This document shows, in pieces, positions 22,985 through 34,944 of a stretch of DNA of 64,000 nucleotides; the stretch's first letter is position 1, and the number at the start of each line of letters is the position of its first letter. Made by a program: the position numbers and the translations under genes. The stretch is from Onthophagus taurus. Taxonomy: Eukaryota > Arthropoda > Insecta > Coleoptera > Scarabaeidae. The notes under the pieces were generated by a model. It worked only from the letters and a program-made list of their open reading frames with translations. It was not told the origin of the DNA and made no database searches. Location: NCBI RefSeq assembly GCF_036711975.1, contig NC_091976.1:3472001-3536000 (forward strand), read 5' to 3'.

Positions 22985-24215
22985 AAATTTCTCTTTTGAT
23001 AGTGATTAGCTGGACTAGCAGGATGTCGATTTTGTTTTCTTGTAGGACTAACGTTGTTTCGTTTTTCCTTGGTCTGATGCTGTTGGCATTCCAGAAGGCC
23101 AACTTTATTGTTTTGTTGTGGTTTGTGTTATTCATTTATTGTTTTTTGAAGAGCTTTACGATTTCTCTTGTGTTTTTTATTAGTTTGCTGATCACTTCTG
23201 GCGTGATGTTGTTCTTTTTCTTCTTGTTTCTTTTCTTGTTGTTCCTTCCTTTTGTTTTCATCTTTTCTTTTTTCTTCTCTGGTTGCCTATACGGTTTCTG
23301 GCGCTGTCGGTGTTGCAGTCTTCTTCTTGTTTTCGCTGTTTGGATTGTTAGGATTTTTTTTGCATTTTATGGGTGAGGAGATGTGTTTCCCTTGGCAGCT
23401 GGCTCATTTGGGAGGTAGGGTTAAAGGTTTTGAGCAGGTGTTGGTCATGTGGTTCTCGCCGCCTTTCATGCACTTGGAGTCGCCGTTGCAAATTTTCTGG
23501 ACGTGCCCATAGAGCTGGCAGCGATGGCATTGGATTATTTCCGGTTTTGTCCTTAGCGATTCCATTTCGACCGTGAGGCCGCAGACCTTGGTTATGTTGA
23601 AGATCGATTTATACGCCTTTTCGATTTCTACCAGCACCAGTGGCTGGTAAACTTTTAGTTTTTTTTCCGATTTCAGATCATAGATGTAAATGTTGAATTT
23701 TTCGTTTTGCAAGACGTTTCTTAGTTTTCGGTAGTCCTCTTCGGAAGTTGGTTCAATGGAGATGCCCTGCGCTCTTAGTTTTGCCTTCGTGTACTTGATT
23801 TTTCGTTGTGAGATTAGGGTATCTATGTGATTCCATTTCTCCTTCTCAGTTGCGATTATCGGTGTCACTTTTATTTTGTTGAGTGGTGGTTGTCTTTGTC
23901 TATGTTGGTTCGGTGTGTCACTGCCTGGTTTTTTTTGTGTGTTTTGCGTTTTGTTTTTCCGGGTTTTCAGTCTCTTCGTCCGTTTCTTCGTCTGGTTTCC
24001 TGTCGTGCATAATTTCTTCTTCACCTTCGTCGTCACTCAGCAGTGTGTATTTGTTGCTTGTCTCTGTGAGGTGGTGATTTTCTTGGGTTTCGGTTTGTAT
24101 TTTCCTTTTCTTGTACTTGTTCGGTTCTTTGAACGTCTCGGTTTCGTTTATCTTTTCGTTGGCGTTGTTTCACCTCTCTTGTAGTATCGATGAGATGGCC
24201 CTAAAAAGGTCCTCT
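22985..24215 (-). pseudogene. Jockey-type LINE, 5' end: ORF1 and start of ORF2
   Basis: ORF1 (about 24200 to 23130, minus strand) has an acidic start (LLSDDEGEEEIMHD), a frameshift near 23960, an RRM-like middle (LVLVEIEKAYKSIFNITKV) and zinc knuckles (CHRCQLYGHVQKIC at about 23510-23550). In the next knuckle a cysteine codon is replaced by TGA at about 23404. ORF2 begins at 23133 and shows the endonuclease opening (IKLAFWNANSI) before the copy stops at about 22985. Unusually for a LINE, the 5' end is kept and the 3' part lost, implying later deletion. The matching ORF2 family may be the fragment at 44190-45420. Confidence 0.8.
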
Positions 24216-24486
24216 CGGGTCTAAGGTATTATTGTCACAATTCCGTAGTATTTCATCATCTATGACTGATATGGATTATAAATCAAGGCTTCTAGTCGAG
24301 TTCTAACTGGTGACTGATGATGTCTTTCTGTTGTGTTATATGTTTACATCGACATCTTTACATCACACGTCACAGTTCGTGAACTACGCGAGGTTAACTG
24401 TGTGGCGCCTAAAGCAAATAACCCAACTCCTTTCTTCACTGGGCCGGACGAGGACTCGCGGGTATTTCACTTTGTAAACTATATTA

Positions 24487-26151
24487 TTTTGCAGTTAAAG
24501 TCTGGATGTCATAAAACGAAATATAACCAAGTTTTACGTCAAATATCCTCAAAGTACCAAAGTTAACGCAAGAAGTTTGTTAACCGTTGCAGGTAAAGTG
24601 GTCTTTCTGAGCAATGTACAACAAAAGTTGATTAAGATAAAATGTTTCTTATGTTAAATTATAGCGATATGTAGAATTTTATTAATTTAGCATATAAAAG
24701 AAAAAATAAGTTCTTTCTTGAAAATTTTTTTCTAATATTCCGTTTTACGATAAAAACAAATGAGCTGATTAAACTAACAATTATCATTTGATAGCTTAGC
24801 TTTAGCCTATTGTCAAATATTAATTGAACATGTTTACATTACAACATAAAATATTTATAGTGCAGGCTATGAATTGGGGAACATTAGTTACAATGCAGTT
24901 TTAAGCCAATTTGAGGAAAAATTTGGATTTTTAGTAGATAAAAAAACAATTAAGAGAGTTGTTAAAAAATTTTGGGAAAGGAGCAATGTGAAGGAAAAAT
25001 AGCTTTTAGATGAACATGATGCGGGGTCGATTGTTGCAGTAACGAACGCAATGTATTACGGTAAGGTGTCGTTAAGAAAAAGGGCAGTTCAAGTCGGTAT
25101 AAGTAAATCCCATTTACAAAGAATTTATCGAGAAAATAAAATATTGCCATATAAACCAAAATTTAACCACACTATCGAATTAGGTGATGAAGCAAAACGT
25201 TTAGATTATTGTTTGTGGCTTGTGTACGAAATTTTGAAACACAGAACTTTTTTAAAAAACATAATATTTTCGGAAGAAACATCGGTCACCACTAATGGAG
25301 TGGTTACATCACAAAATGTTCGATTCTGGTCAAAGACTAATCCACATTATCGCATAGCTTGTAAACGCCAGTATTCCCAGAAAGTGAACGTGTGGTGTGC
25401 TGTTTCGTGGTACGGTGTTATTGGACCTTACATCATAAACGGCAATTTGGATCAACACCGATATTTGGAAATACTAGAAAATTGTTTATTTAATTATCTT
25501 CACGACGCGGCGTGGATTTAGAAAATCGCAGTAAATTATATTTTCAACAAGATAGTTGCGGCCCACAATCGACCATTTTAATTAGAAATTATTTAAATAC
25601 GTTATTTGGAAAAAAAAATGGATTGGTAGATATGGTCCGCAACCATGGCCGCCAAAAAGTCCGTATTTATCTATTATGGATTTTTATTTTTGGGGTTATG
25701 TAAAACAAAAAGTGTCACTGAAAATTTTAATAACAATTTTGACCGTTTAAAACAAAAAATTGAAACTGTTATTAGAGAAATTCCGTTGGACCATAGTAGA
25801 AAATGTTATAAACAATGTCGGAAAAGGGCTGAATTATGCGTAAGTGTTGGTGGTGGTATCATTGAATAAGCTTTTATGTTAATTTAGTTTAGATCGAAAA
25901 TGTTTTGTTAATCTTATGATTTAAAAATCTGCATTTTGCTTTGATATCCTAAATTAATAAAATTCGGCATATCGCTATAATTTAACATAACAAACATTTT
26001 ATCTTAATCAACTTTTGTTGTACACTGCTCAGAAAGACCACTTTACCTGCAACGGTTAACAAACTTCTTGCGTTAACTTTGGTACTTTAAGGACATTTGA
26101 CGTAAAACTTGGTTATATTTCGTTTTATAACATCCAGATTTAATTGCAAAA
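24487..26151 (+). mobile_element. IS630/mariner-type element with about 204-bp TIRs
   Basis: Inverted repeats 24487-24690 and 25949-26151 match over their whole length. Landmarks are TTTTGCAGTTAAAGTCTGG at the tip and TGTACAACAAAAGTTGATTA internally. They flank a decayed transposase. Because the arms begin TTTTGCA, the exact tip and TSD are uncertain. Confidence 0.8.
24830..25869 (+). pseudogene. IS630-type transposase, decayed
   Basis: A frame from about 24830 reads a helix-turn-helix (SQFEEKFGFLVDKKTIKRV), a TAG at about 25000, then LRKRAVQVGISKSHLQRIY. The catalytic core has IIFSEETSVTTNG (the usual FSDE first aspartate is replaced by glutamate), RFWSKTNPHYR, QKVNVWCAVSWYGVIGPY and YFQQDSCGPQ. 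The frame breaks at about 25521 and again near 25650-25700, where the remaining motif region is scrambled. It is not functional. It belongs to the same broad family as the fragments at 15230 and 18776. Confidence 0.8.
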
Positions 26152-27288
26152 GATGGAATTTGAATTCAAAAATTTATCGTCAATTATACCTTACGGGGAC
26201 ACAATCCGGGGACACACTGTATAAATTATTATAAGAATAAGGTATGGAGTAGGGTGGCAGGTAGATGGTAAACAAAGACGTTTTAGTCGTTGTGCGTCGA
26301 AAACCAAAGAAACAAGGGTATTTCATCCCAAAATATGCGTTGTAACATTAACAAGTTATTAATTCTTTTGTTGATTTTAAGAAAATAATTTTATTTTTAC
26401 TTATCGGATTGGTGTTGTGTGTGTGACCTCACATCGAAACTATTAATTGAATTTTCCGTAAGTTTTTCATTTTTCTGCACTTCTTTTTTATTCTAACGGC
26501 TTATTTAGGTCATTTCAAAAGGAAAGTTACGCGTCACCACTATAAAGACAACCACCTTTAGTTCCACCGATAACTAAACTATGCGTCCTCCCGAAAATTT
26601 TCAATTTTCTTCCATTTGGTATATCATTGGTATATCATTCAAAAGCCAAAACACAAAAGCGCTCACATGCCTTATTTATTTAAGAGAAAGTTGTTCTTTT
26701 ATTAGTGTTTGGTAAACAAGGATAAACATTAGCAAGGTAAAATTTGTAAAGAAATCATAAAAAAGATGGACTGTTCGGGAATCGTCGGCTGGACAGTCCG
26801 ATCTCAGCGCGTTTATATGTGCTTCTAATTATAAAAAAACTATTTAGGGCAAAAATTAAGAATAATGAAATGACAGTTAAATTTATGGTACCGTGGATCG
26901 AGACTACTACCCTTACTAGGAGCCGGTTGGGTAATAAAATAAACCATCCAACCAGGTGAGTGGTGAGGCTTAATATTGAACATATTTTAAAATGAGCATA
27001 GTTTTTATGAAATTTTTTTAATTTAATATTTTCAAATTGATGTTATTAGTTAACAGTTTAATGAAATCTTTTTGTTGAAAAGATTAAAAGCTATGTTTAC
27101 TGCCCAAAACGTTTAAAAAATTTTGTCCACGCATTAACGGCAAACACATCTTTTAATCTTTTCAATAAGGTTTTATTAAATTGATTATGTCTAATCGTTC
27201 TATCTTGAAATGTAGACTTCAAAAAAGCCTATACCACAACCGGATATGGTTATGGCATGGGATGCCCGGTGCATAATGTACATACCTA
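26152..27288. other. Intergenic stretch with an orphan MITE tip
   Basis: Contains CCGGGGACACACTGTA near 26206-26221, the tip of the 22164 MITE family without a visible partner. A possible hairpin GGACTG...CAGTCC occurs near 26767-26800. No coding sequence supported. Confidence 0.45.
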
Positions 27289-27290
27289 TA

Positions 27291-27380
27291 CAGTGTGTTA
27301 ATTAATTATCGTACCCGACAGTGATATTGGTTGCATACTTGCAATGATGATGTCGGGTACGATAATTAATTAACACAGTG
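27291..27380. mobile_element. 90-bp near-perfect palindromic MITE
   Basis: Arms of about 30 bp (CAGTGTGTTAATTAATTATC and its complement) differ at one base. TA flanks both sides (27289-27290 and 27381-27382). The short centre includes GATATTGGTTGCATACTT. It lies 118 bp from the H4 stem-loop. Confidence 0.85.
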
Positions 27381-27498
27381 TATGATGGATTGGGTAAGTA
27401 GTGGCAGCAAATAACACATTACTCTTACTGTGGCTCTTAAATCGCAGTAAATTTAGTTGGCGTATGTGAAATTGTTCTTCAACTTTTATGAATGTTTT

Positions 27499-27514
27499 GG
27501 TTCTGAAAAGAACC
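27499..27514 (-). terminator. Histone mRNA 3' stem-loop of H4
   Basis: GGTTCTTTTCAGAACC on the minus strand, 6-bp stem and 4-nt loop. It matches the replication-dependent histone consensus and lies 33 nt past the H4 stop. Confidence 0.95.
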
Positions 27515-27547
27515 GGGTCGTGTTGATATTAAAATAATTTCAATTTC

Positions 27548-27868
<321 letters not shown>

Positions 27869-27947
27869 TTATTAATAATCTAGTAATCACGAACAACAAA
27901 CAATAACGAACTCGGTGGTTATGATAGGAGTGACCACTTTCGACCCT

Positions 27948-27955
27948 GTTATATA
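27948..27955 (-). promoter_or_regulatory. H4 TATA box
   Basis: TATATAAC on the minus strand, about 90 bp upstream of the H4 start codon, consistent with a short leader. Confidence 0.6.
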
Positions 27956-27989
27956 CATGTGGAACGGGAACGCCCATCACCGCTTGGGT

Positions 27990-27996
27990 TCGACCA
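27990..27996 (+). promoter_or_regulatory. CCAAT box in the H3-H4 divergent promoter
   Basis: A CCAAT motif within GTTCGACCAATCCG, between the two divergent genes. No canonical TATA box is visible for H3; an AT-rich TTAAAATTTTTT at about 28054-28065 may serve. Confidence 0.4.
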
Positions 27997-28080
27997 ATCC
28001 GAACAAGCGTGCAATGAGCGGTACGTGTAACGGATAGAAAATAGCCTCCGGCCGTTAAAATTTTTTAGATCTGACGATAG

Positions 28081-28548
<468 letters not shown>

Positions 28549-28582
28549 TTCATTTTAATCAACCCAACTTCTAAACAAGACC

Positions 28583-28598
28583 GGTTCTTTTCAGAACC
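28583..28598 (+). terminator. Histone mRNA 3' stem-loop of H3
   Basis: GGTTCTTTTCAGAACC, the same sequence as the H4 stem-loop, 34 nt past the H3 stop. Confidence 0.95.
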
Positions 28599-29536
28599 AA
28601 TAGTTTATTTTCTGAAAAGCAACTTTTCTAATACTAATTTTACATCTTTAAGTAAGTTTTAAGACCTAAAGTTTAAATTACAACTTCTTTTAAATTTTTA
28701 TTTCATTCAAAATATAATGTTTAATATTTTCTTGGCAAAATCAAATAGGTGCAAAATAAGGTTATAATGTAAATTCGGAATATACTTTGCAATATTATGA
28801 TTATATAGTAACATTAATTCTGATGTTATCACCCAAAAATTGTAATTATTTTTGATAAAGTGTAAATAAGAGATTAATTTTTAATCAAATAAATTTGTGC
28901 TTTTGATCTGCATCCATTTTGTTTCTAGAAGACAATAAAATTTGTGTGAATCTGAAGTAAAATTTGCCCGATTTTCAATGAAACCTGTATAATTCTGTGT
29001 AATTTAAGCAGATCTACAATAATTATTTTGTTTTGCCAAGAATAGTGAAATGAATTAAACCCCTTTGTTTAATTCATTGTTTAAAAAGAAATTGAAAATA
29101 AAGAAAAGTTTTAACATTGTTGACAATATTAAAACATTGTTAAAACAAGTTTTAACAATATTGACCCTTGAACGAAAATTAAGAATTAATTAAAATAATT
29201 AAAAAAAATGAAATAAAATATGAATTTTAAACAACTGTGTATAAATACATATGTAGTTATTTCCGAAAGCTTTTTCATTGTAAAGTCCTCCAGATGGCGA
29301 TCGGTTTTTATGACTCCGTCCCTTTCCTACTGTAGTAGTAAAACGGTTAAAGACGGGATTATAAACAGGTAGTTTTCGTAGAATACTGGGATTTCTCACT
29401 CAGGGCCGCATTAACGAACACCCTTTACTTGCAAATTGTAGAAAAATAACACATAGGTTGATATGACTGTCAAACAACCGATGCCAATATGGAAGACTAT
29501 AACGACCGACCGTTATTCCTTTCCTTTCTACGTATA
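28599..29536. other. Histone-locus spacer
   Basis: AT-rich, with repeated ATTGTTAAAAC-type phrases at 29110-29160. No H1 gene or other coding sequence is visible. Confidence 0.5.
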
Positions 29537-29541
29537 GTCGT

Positions 29542-29747
29542 TGTTTTTGGGGAATAAATCCACTTTTTAGTTTCTGCTGTATTTTAATATATTCAAGTAT
29601 AAACGATTAAATCTTTACATGCCATGACCGTTAACTCGCGTCTTCGCCATGACACCCGCTTCGTGTTGTGCGCAATGTGCACCGTTTTCAATACTACCAA
29701 CCCAACAGTACTCAAAACTTAAAAATATTAATGTTACTAACTCAACA
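29542..29747 (-). repeat. 3' LTR of the BEL/Pao element
   Basis: 206 bp, TG...CA on the plus strand, identical by eye to 35166-35371. Confidence 0.95.
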
Positions 29748-29820
29748 TACCGCCGCCGTTGAAAGTACTAACTTTCAAGATAAAAATAGGTAAGTATAAC
29801 GAAAATCTAAATATTACATG

Positions 29821-32800
29821 TTATGGTTTTTTAGGTACTTCAACGTCTATAGGAAGAACGCACACCTTTTTAACAGCCCGCTTCGCAACACCACTGGTTG
29901 TTTTTACACTAATAACTCGCACAATATTATCACTGCCAGGATGAACTTCAAGAATTCTTCCCAGTCGCCATTTCAACGGTGGAGTGTTGTCTTCCTTGAG
30001 TAATATTAGCTGTCCAATCTTAACGTTTTCTCCAACAGCTTGAGACCATCTGCCTCTTTGTTGTAGGATGTTGATGTATTCCATAGACCATCTTCGCCAG
30101 AAATGTTGATACATTTGTTGAAGTTTGTTGAATTGATTCAGTCTGTTGAAGGGGATATCCATAACGTCTCGCTGAGGAATCGTATTAAGAGGTTCTCCAA
30201 TGAGAAAATGTCCCGGGGTAAGAGCCAAGAAATCATCAGGATGTGTGGATAAAGGAGTAAGTGGTCTAGAATTTAGTATTGCTTCGATTTGAGTAAAAAT
30301 TGTTGTTAACTCTTCAAAGGTTAAAACGTTACAGCCAATAATTCGTATAAAATGCGATTTAGCCGATTTGATAGCAGACTCCCATAAACCTCCAAAATGC
30401 GGAGAACGTGCCGGAATAAATTGCCAATCTATGTTATTTCTCAAGCAAAATCTTTCAAGTTTATCGTTGTTATAGTCGATTACTTTTTTCAACTCGTTGA
30501 GATAATTCTTAGCGCCAACGAAGTTAGTTGCATTATCCGTGTAAACTCGTTTACATAAGCCTCGTCGAGATACGAATCTCTTGAATGCGTTTAAAAATGA
30601 ATCGGTGCTTAGGTCTGATACCACCTCAATATGTACTGCTTTGGTTGCAAAACACACAAATAAACACACATATGATTTAATGATAGTTCTGTTTCTTAAT
30701 TTCCCATCTTTGCTGTTGAATGGGCCAGCAAAATCTATACCCACTACATAAAATGGTCTTATAGCCGATGTGCGATCTCTAGGTAAATCACCCATCAAAT
30801 AACTGGGACTTACTGGTTTAGTTCTAAAACATACAATACATCTCCCAATCACCCCCTTCACGACAGTTAAACCGCCAACAGGCCAAAATCTTTGTCTGAT
30901 GCAAGATAAAAGTCCCTGTGGGCCAAGGTGCAAATTTCTCAAATGTTCTTCACGTATAATTAAATTAGTCAAAGGATGTCCTTTAGCCAATATGATTGGA
31001 TGTTTGATGTCGTAGTCATATTCTGAATTACGCAATCTACCACCAACTCTTAACAATCCATCTTCGTACATTGGATTCAAAGACAATAATTTACTACTTT
31101 TAGGCAAATTCTTTTTAGCCATCAATAAATCAATCTCAGTTTTGAATTCCTGTCTTTGCATGACTTTCAAAAGTCGCATAAACGCGCTTTCTAACTCTAG
31201 TGCAGTTAATTTTGCCTTTATTTTATTTTCATTAGGTTCTCTCAAATTATTGTAGAAGCGCATGCAATACGCAACAACTCTTTTTAATTTATTTAATGAT
31301 GAATATTTATCAAAAATGTCGCATGTAATTGTACAATGGAAAGTTAGTTTATTTTTTTTCTTTTCTGGTAACTCCTTAGGAAAGTTCATGTCAATATCAG
31401 GATAAGTTTTACTCTTTAACCATTTCGGCCCCTCCCACCAAAGGTTAGACTTTATTAATTGAGAAGTCTCGATACCTCTAGAAATCAAATCTGCAGGGTT
31501 CTCTGCACTGGTTACGTGCTTCCATTGTGCATGTGCTGTTAGTTCTTGTATTTGCGATACGCGGTTTGCAACAAATGTTTGCCATCTCGAAGGATCCGCA
31601 TGTATCCAAGCAAGCGCTATGGTGGAATCAGTCCAGAGATAAACCTTAGTAATTTCTGTGTTTAATGAATCAAGTACTTTTTTCACTAGTTCTGCCAACA
31701 ATAAACAACCATTGAGTTCCAATCTCGGCAATGAAATTTTCCGTAAAGGTGCTACTCTCGATTTGGCGCACAATAAACGAATCTTTGTTTTAGTTTGGTT
31801 TATGGTTTTAATGTAAATACATGCTCCGTAAGCCATTTCAGAAGCATCGCTGAAACCATGCATTTCTACCATTGCAAAATCTGTTAGCAAAATGTGTCGA
31901 TCAATTTGTAGTTTTGCCAAATATTGCAATTCCTCATAAAGCCTCTTGAATGATGTGTAAAGTTCGATAGGTACAGCTTCATCCCACGTGATTCCCAGCT
32001 GCCACAAACGCTGTAAAACTACCTTTGCTTTGATCGTAGAAGGAGATACAATACCAAGTGGGTCAAATATCTGAGCAATAATTGACAGAATAATACGTTT
32101 CGTTAATTTCCCATATTCAACTATAGGTTTAATTGAATACTTAAGTGTATCGTCTTGTGAGCACCATAAAATTCCCAGCGTTTTTACATCCTTAGAGTCA
32201 CCTATTAGATAATCCACGCTTGTTTCATCGCTTCCTTGCAGAATTTCTTGTGAATTCGAATTCCATTTCCGCAATTCAAATCCGCAACCATTTAAGATCT
32301 CACTTAAGTCATTTTTTAATTTCAATGCTTCTTCCAAAGTCTTTGAACCTGTAATAAGGTCATCAACATAGAAATCGTCGATTATAACTTTAGCTATGTT
32401 AGGATGTTTATTTTGAATATTTATGCCAACTTGATGCAGACTGCGAATTGCCAAAAATGATGCTGATGCGGTGCCGTACGTTACCGTGTTTAATTGAAAA
32501 TGCTCCAAATCATGTTCAGGACTTTGTCGCCATATAATACGTTGTAAATTTCTCTGACTAGGTATGATGTTTACCTGTCTATACATCTTTGCAATGTCAC
32601 CGGTTAATACGTAATTATGTTCTCTAAACCTACAGAGAATGGAAAATAATTCCTGTTGTATCGTAGGTCCAACCATTAGAGTATCATTCAGTGAAATGCC
32701 AGTACTTGTTTTTGTCGAAGCGTCAAATACTACTCTGAGCCTCGTAGTGCTGCTTGTATCTTTAATCACTGCGTGATGAGGTAAATAATACGCATATGTA

Positions 32801-34944
32801 TCGTCGCGATTTACTCTTGTCATGTGTCCTAATTCTTGATATTCACTCATGAATTCAGAGTATTGTTTCCATAATTCTTGATTCTTGAATAACTTTCGTT
32901 CCAAATTTACAAATCTTGCTTCAGCAGTTTCAAACGATGTTCCTAATTCGCTAATATTATCTTTCGTTGGCAGTTGTACCACAAAATGTCCATTGTTGTC
33001 CCTTGTGGTCGTCTGTTGATACAGATTCTCACAATATTTTTCCTCCGCAGAAAAAACCATTTGTGCCGTACACTCTTCAACCTTCCAAAATTTTTCCAAG
33101 GCCCTTTGAATCTCGCAGTTATTTATACATACGTTGCTGCGCACCTTTTGTCTTAAATTTGTACTCATAGGCCCGGATACGATCCATCCCAGTGTTGATT
33201 TCTGTAGAACAGGTAAACCAATTCCGAGTTTAATTTGACCCATAGACAACAATTCAGCGAATAAGCCAGCGCCTATTAAAATATCTATTTCTCCTGGTTG
33301 ATGGAATTTCGGATCAGCTAACCTAATGTGTCGCGGTATTTCTAATTCTTTGATGTTTATTGGAACATTTGGCAAGTTATCAGTTATATCTCTTATAACC
33401 AAAAATGATAAATCAATGGTGTATGAGTTATATATAGACTTAATCTTGGTATTCGTTCCATACTTAACATTAAGGTTGCATTGACTAATACCTGTTACCG
33501 GTACGTTTAAATTGTAAGTATGTAATTGCAATTTTTCTACAAGCTTCATTGTCATAAAATTCGACTGCGAGCCAGAATCCAAAAGTGCCCTAGCCTCACA
33601 CCATTTTCCAGTCGCATCTTTGATGTGAACCTGCGCGGTTGCTAAAATTATCGAAGTATTCTCCAATGCTTTCATGGTATGTGCGGTTGTAACACGTTTT
33701 TCAGTTGTGTGTGTATTTGTTTGTGTATCATAATGCAAAAGCGTGTTATGTTTTTGCTTACAAGCCTTACATGTGGACAAAGATTTGCAATCCATCGAGA
33801 AATGTCCCGAACGAAGGCAATTTAAGCAAAGCCTGAGTTTTTTAACTTCCTCAACTCTTTTGCTTGTAGTTAATGCTTTGAATTTATTACAACCGTAAAT
33901 GATATGATCGCCCGATTCACAAAAAACGCACGTTTTGTTGTTCGTGGCTAAATTTGCAATAGTACGCTCATTCTTCTTTTGTCCTATATGTTTATTCGTT
34001 TTGTTATGACCTTCTATGGTTTCCAGAATACTGCATCTATTTGTAAGAAAATCTATCATACTTTTTATGTTTGGTACATCATTATTAAATGTCTGCCCCG
34101 CGTGCTCCTCCCATTTCATTTTAGAAGCGTCATCCAATTTCTTAAAAATCAAATGTGTAAGCAACGTGCTCCAGTGCTCTACTGGTTCACCTAAGGCCTT
34201 TAAAGAACGAGTGTGCCTGTTATAACTATCAATTAAACGTCTTAAGTTTTGATGAGCTTCTTTTGTAACCATCGGTAATTCAAACAAAGCCTTAACGTGT
34301 GTTTTTACTATAACCGCCTTATTTTCGTATCTTTGACGCAACATATCCCAAGCAATTTTGTAATTTTCCTTTGTGATTTCAAGAGATTGAATGATATTCG
34401 CTGCTTCACCTTTTAAGCAACTAAATAAATAATGAAATTTATTGATGTCATCTACATAGTTGTCATTGTCAACGAGCGATTTAAAAGTATCGTGAAAATA
34501 TATCCATTGATCATAATCTCCGTAAAATTTAGGCAAATCCAACGTAGGAAGTTTAACATTTTTATGAAAATAACCGTCGCTCGGTGCATAAGCCGTCGCA
34601 GCCCCCGCCGAACCGGTCGTTTCATCGTTTATAGCGCTTTTACATACGGTGTCATTATCTCGCTCTTGAATAAATGTTGTCGCCTCTGCTATTAATTCAT
34701 AATATTTTGTTTCAAATATTTCGTATTCGTCATTATACTCGTCGTCTTTGTTTAGTAAATCGATCGCGTTTTGTATTTTGTTAAACTCATGCAAAATCTC
34801 TTTAATGTTTTGTAATCTGATTTTCAATTCGTTTAATTTTTCCGTTGTAATTTTTTCGAGAAACGTCCCGAAACGCGTTAATTGTGCCTTGAGCAGTTTC
34901 TTTTTTGCCAACAGAGGTTTGAGTTCCTCCATTTTGTGAAGCAA
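29821..34944 (-). CDS. BEL/Pao Gag-Pol polyprotein (1707 aa)
   Basis: One reading frame holds every expected domain in order. Residues about 130-290: Gag-like DUF1759 region (LPTLDLPKFYGDYDQW). About 338-405: zinc knuckles (CVFCESGDH, CLNCLRSGHFSMDC). About 455: aspartic protease (LLDSGSQSN). About 730-960: reverse transcriptase with TGDIAKMYRQV and FYVDD (about 857). About 1030-1130: RNase H (GFSDASEMAYG, LWTDSTIAL). About 1330-1390: integrase zinc-binding region. Integrase core aspartates and glutamate at about 1401 (GIDFAG), 1470 (YTDNATNF) and 1516 (GGLWES). About 1600-1700: C-terminal DUF5641. No envelope gene follows. Every catalytic motif I checked is present, so it is potentially active. 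Confidence 0.95.
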   Translation of the reverse strand: MLHKMEELKPLLAKKKLLKAQLTRFGTFLEKITTEKLNELKIRLQNIKEILHEFNKIQNAIDLLNKDDEYNDEYEIFETKYYELIAEATTFIQERDNDTVCKSAINDETTGSAGAATAYAPSDGYFHKNVKLPTLDLPKFYGDYDQWIYFHDTFKSLVDNDNYVDDINKFHYLFSCLKGEAANIIQSLEITKENYKIAWDMLRQRYENKAVIVKTHVKALFELPMVTKEAHQNLRRLIDSYNRHTRSLKALGEPVEHWSTLLTHLIFKKLDDASKMKWEEHAGQTFNNDVPNIKSMIDFLTNRCSILETIEGHNKTNKHIGQKKNERTIANLATNNKTCVFCESGDHIIYGCNKFKALTTSKRVEEVKKLRLCLNCLRSGHFSMDCKSLSTCKACKQKHNTLLHYDTQTNTHTTEKRVTTAHTMKALENTSIILATAQVHIKDATGKWCEARALLDSGSQSNFMTMKLVEKLQLHTYNLNVPVTGISQCNLNVKYGTNTKIKSIYNSYTIDLSFLVIRDITDNLPNVPINIKELEIPRHIRLADPKFHQPGEIDILIGAGLFAELLSMGQIKLGIGLPVLQKSTLGWIVSGPMSTNLRQKVRSNVCINNCEIQRALEKFWKVEECTAQMVFSAEEKYCENLYQQTTTRDNNGHFVVQLPTKDNISELGTSFETAEARFVNLERKLFKNQELWKQYSEFMSEYQELGHMTRVNRDDTYAYYLPHHAVIKDTSSTTRLRVVFDASTKTSTGISLNDTLMVGPTIQQELFSILCRFREHNYVLTGDIAKMYRQVNIIPSQRNLQRIIWRQSPEHDLEHFQLNTVTYGTASASFLAIRSLHQVGINIQNKHPNIAKVIIDDFYVDDLITGSKTLEEALKLKNDLSEILNGCGFELRKWNSNSQEILQGSDETSVDYLIGDSKDVKTLGILWCSQDDTLKYSIKPIVEYGKLTKRIILSIIAQIFDPLGIVSPSTIKAKVVLQRLWQLGITWDEAVPIELYTSFKRLYEELQYLAKLQIDRHILLTDFAMVEMHGFSDASEMAYGACIYIKTINQTKTKIRLLCAKSRVAPLRKISLPRLELNGCLLLAELVKKVLDSLNTEITKVYLWTDSTIALAWIHADPSRWQTFVANRVSQIQELTAHAQWKHVTSAENPADLISRGIETSQLIKSNLWWEGPKWLKSKTYPDIDMNFPKELPEKKKNKLTFHCTITCDIFDKYSSLNKLKRVVAYCMRFYNNLREPNENKIKAKLTALELESAFMRLLKVMQRQEFKTEIDLLMAKKNLPKSSKLLSLNPMYEDGLLRVGGRLRNSEYDYDIKHPIILAKGHPLTNLIIREEHLRNLHLGPQGLLSCIRQRFWPVGGLTVVKGVIGRCIVCFRTKPVSPSYLMGDLPRDRTSAIRPFYVVGIDFAGPFNSKDGKLRNRTIIKSYVCLFVCFATKAVHIEVVSDLSTDSFLNAFKRFVSRRGLCKRVYTDNATNFVGAKNYLNELKKVIDYNNDKLERFCLRNNIDWQFIPARSPHFGGLWESAIKSAKSHFIRIIGCNVLTFEELTTIFTQIEAILNSRPLTPLSTHPDDFLALTPGHFLIGEPLNTIPQRDVMDIPFNRLNQFNKLQQMYQHFWRRWSMEYINILQQRGRWSQAVGENVKIGQLILLKEDNTPPLKWRLGRILEVHPGSDNIVRVISVKTTSGVAKRAVKKVCVLPIDVEVPKKP

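Noticed and set aside
22996-24184. Plus-strand hydrophobic frames (phenylalanine/leucine-rich, up to 126 codons)
   Set aside because: They are antisense to the lysine-rich LINE ORF1 (AAA/AAG codons read back as TTT/CTT), not membrane proteins. The same applies at 44389-45374 and 58239-58786.
26760-26960. A hairpin and TATA-like motif upstream of the histone region as a promoter for an unseen gene
   Set aside because: No open frame or stem-loop follows within range; the evidence is too weak to annotate.
27980-28000. GGTTCGA near 27985 as a tRNA T-arm
   Set aside because: No matching acceptor or anticodon stems around it. It lies in the histone promoter and contains a CCAAT box instead.
29821-34944. 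Plus-strand reading frames of 60-90 codons within the BEL/Pao element
   Set aside because: They are antisense shadows of the 1707-codon polyprotein and have no motifs of their own.
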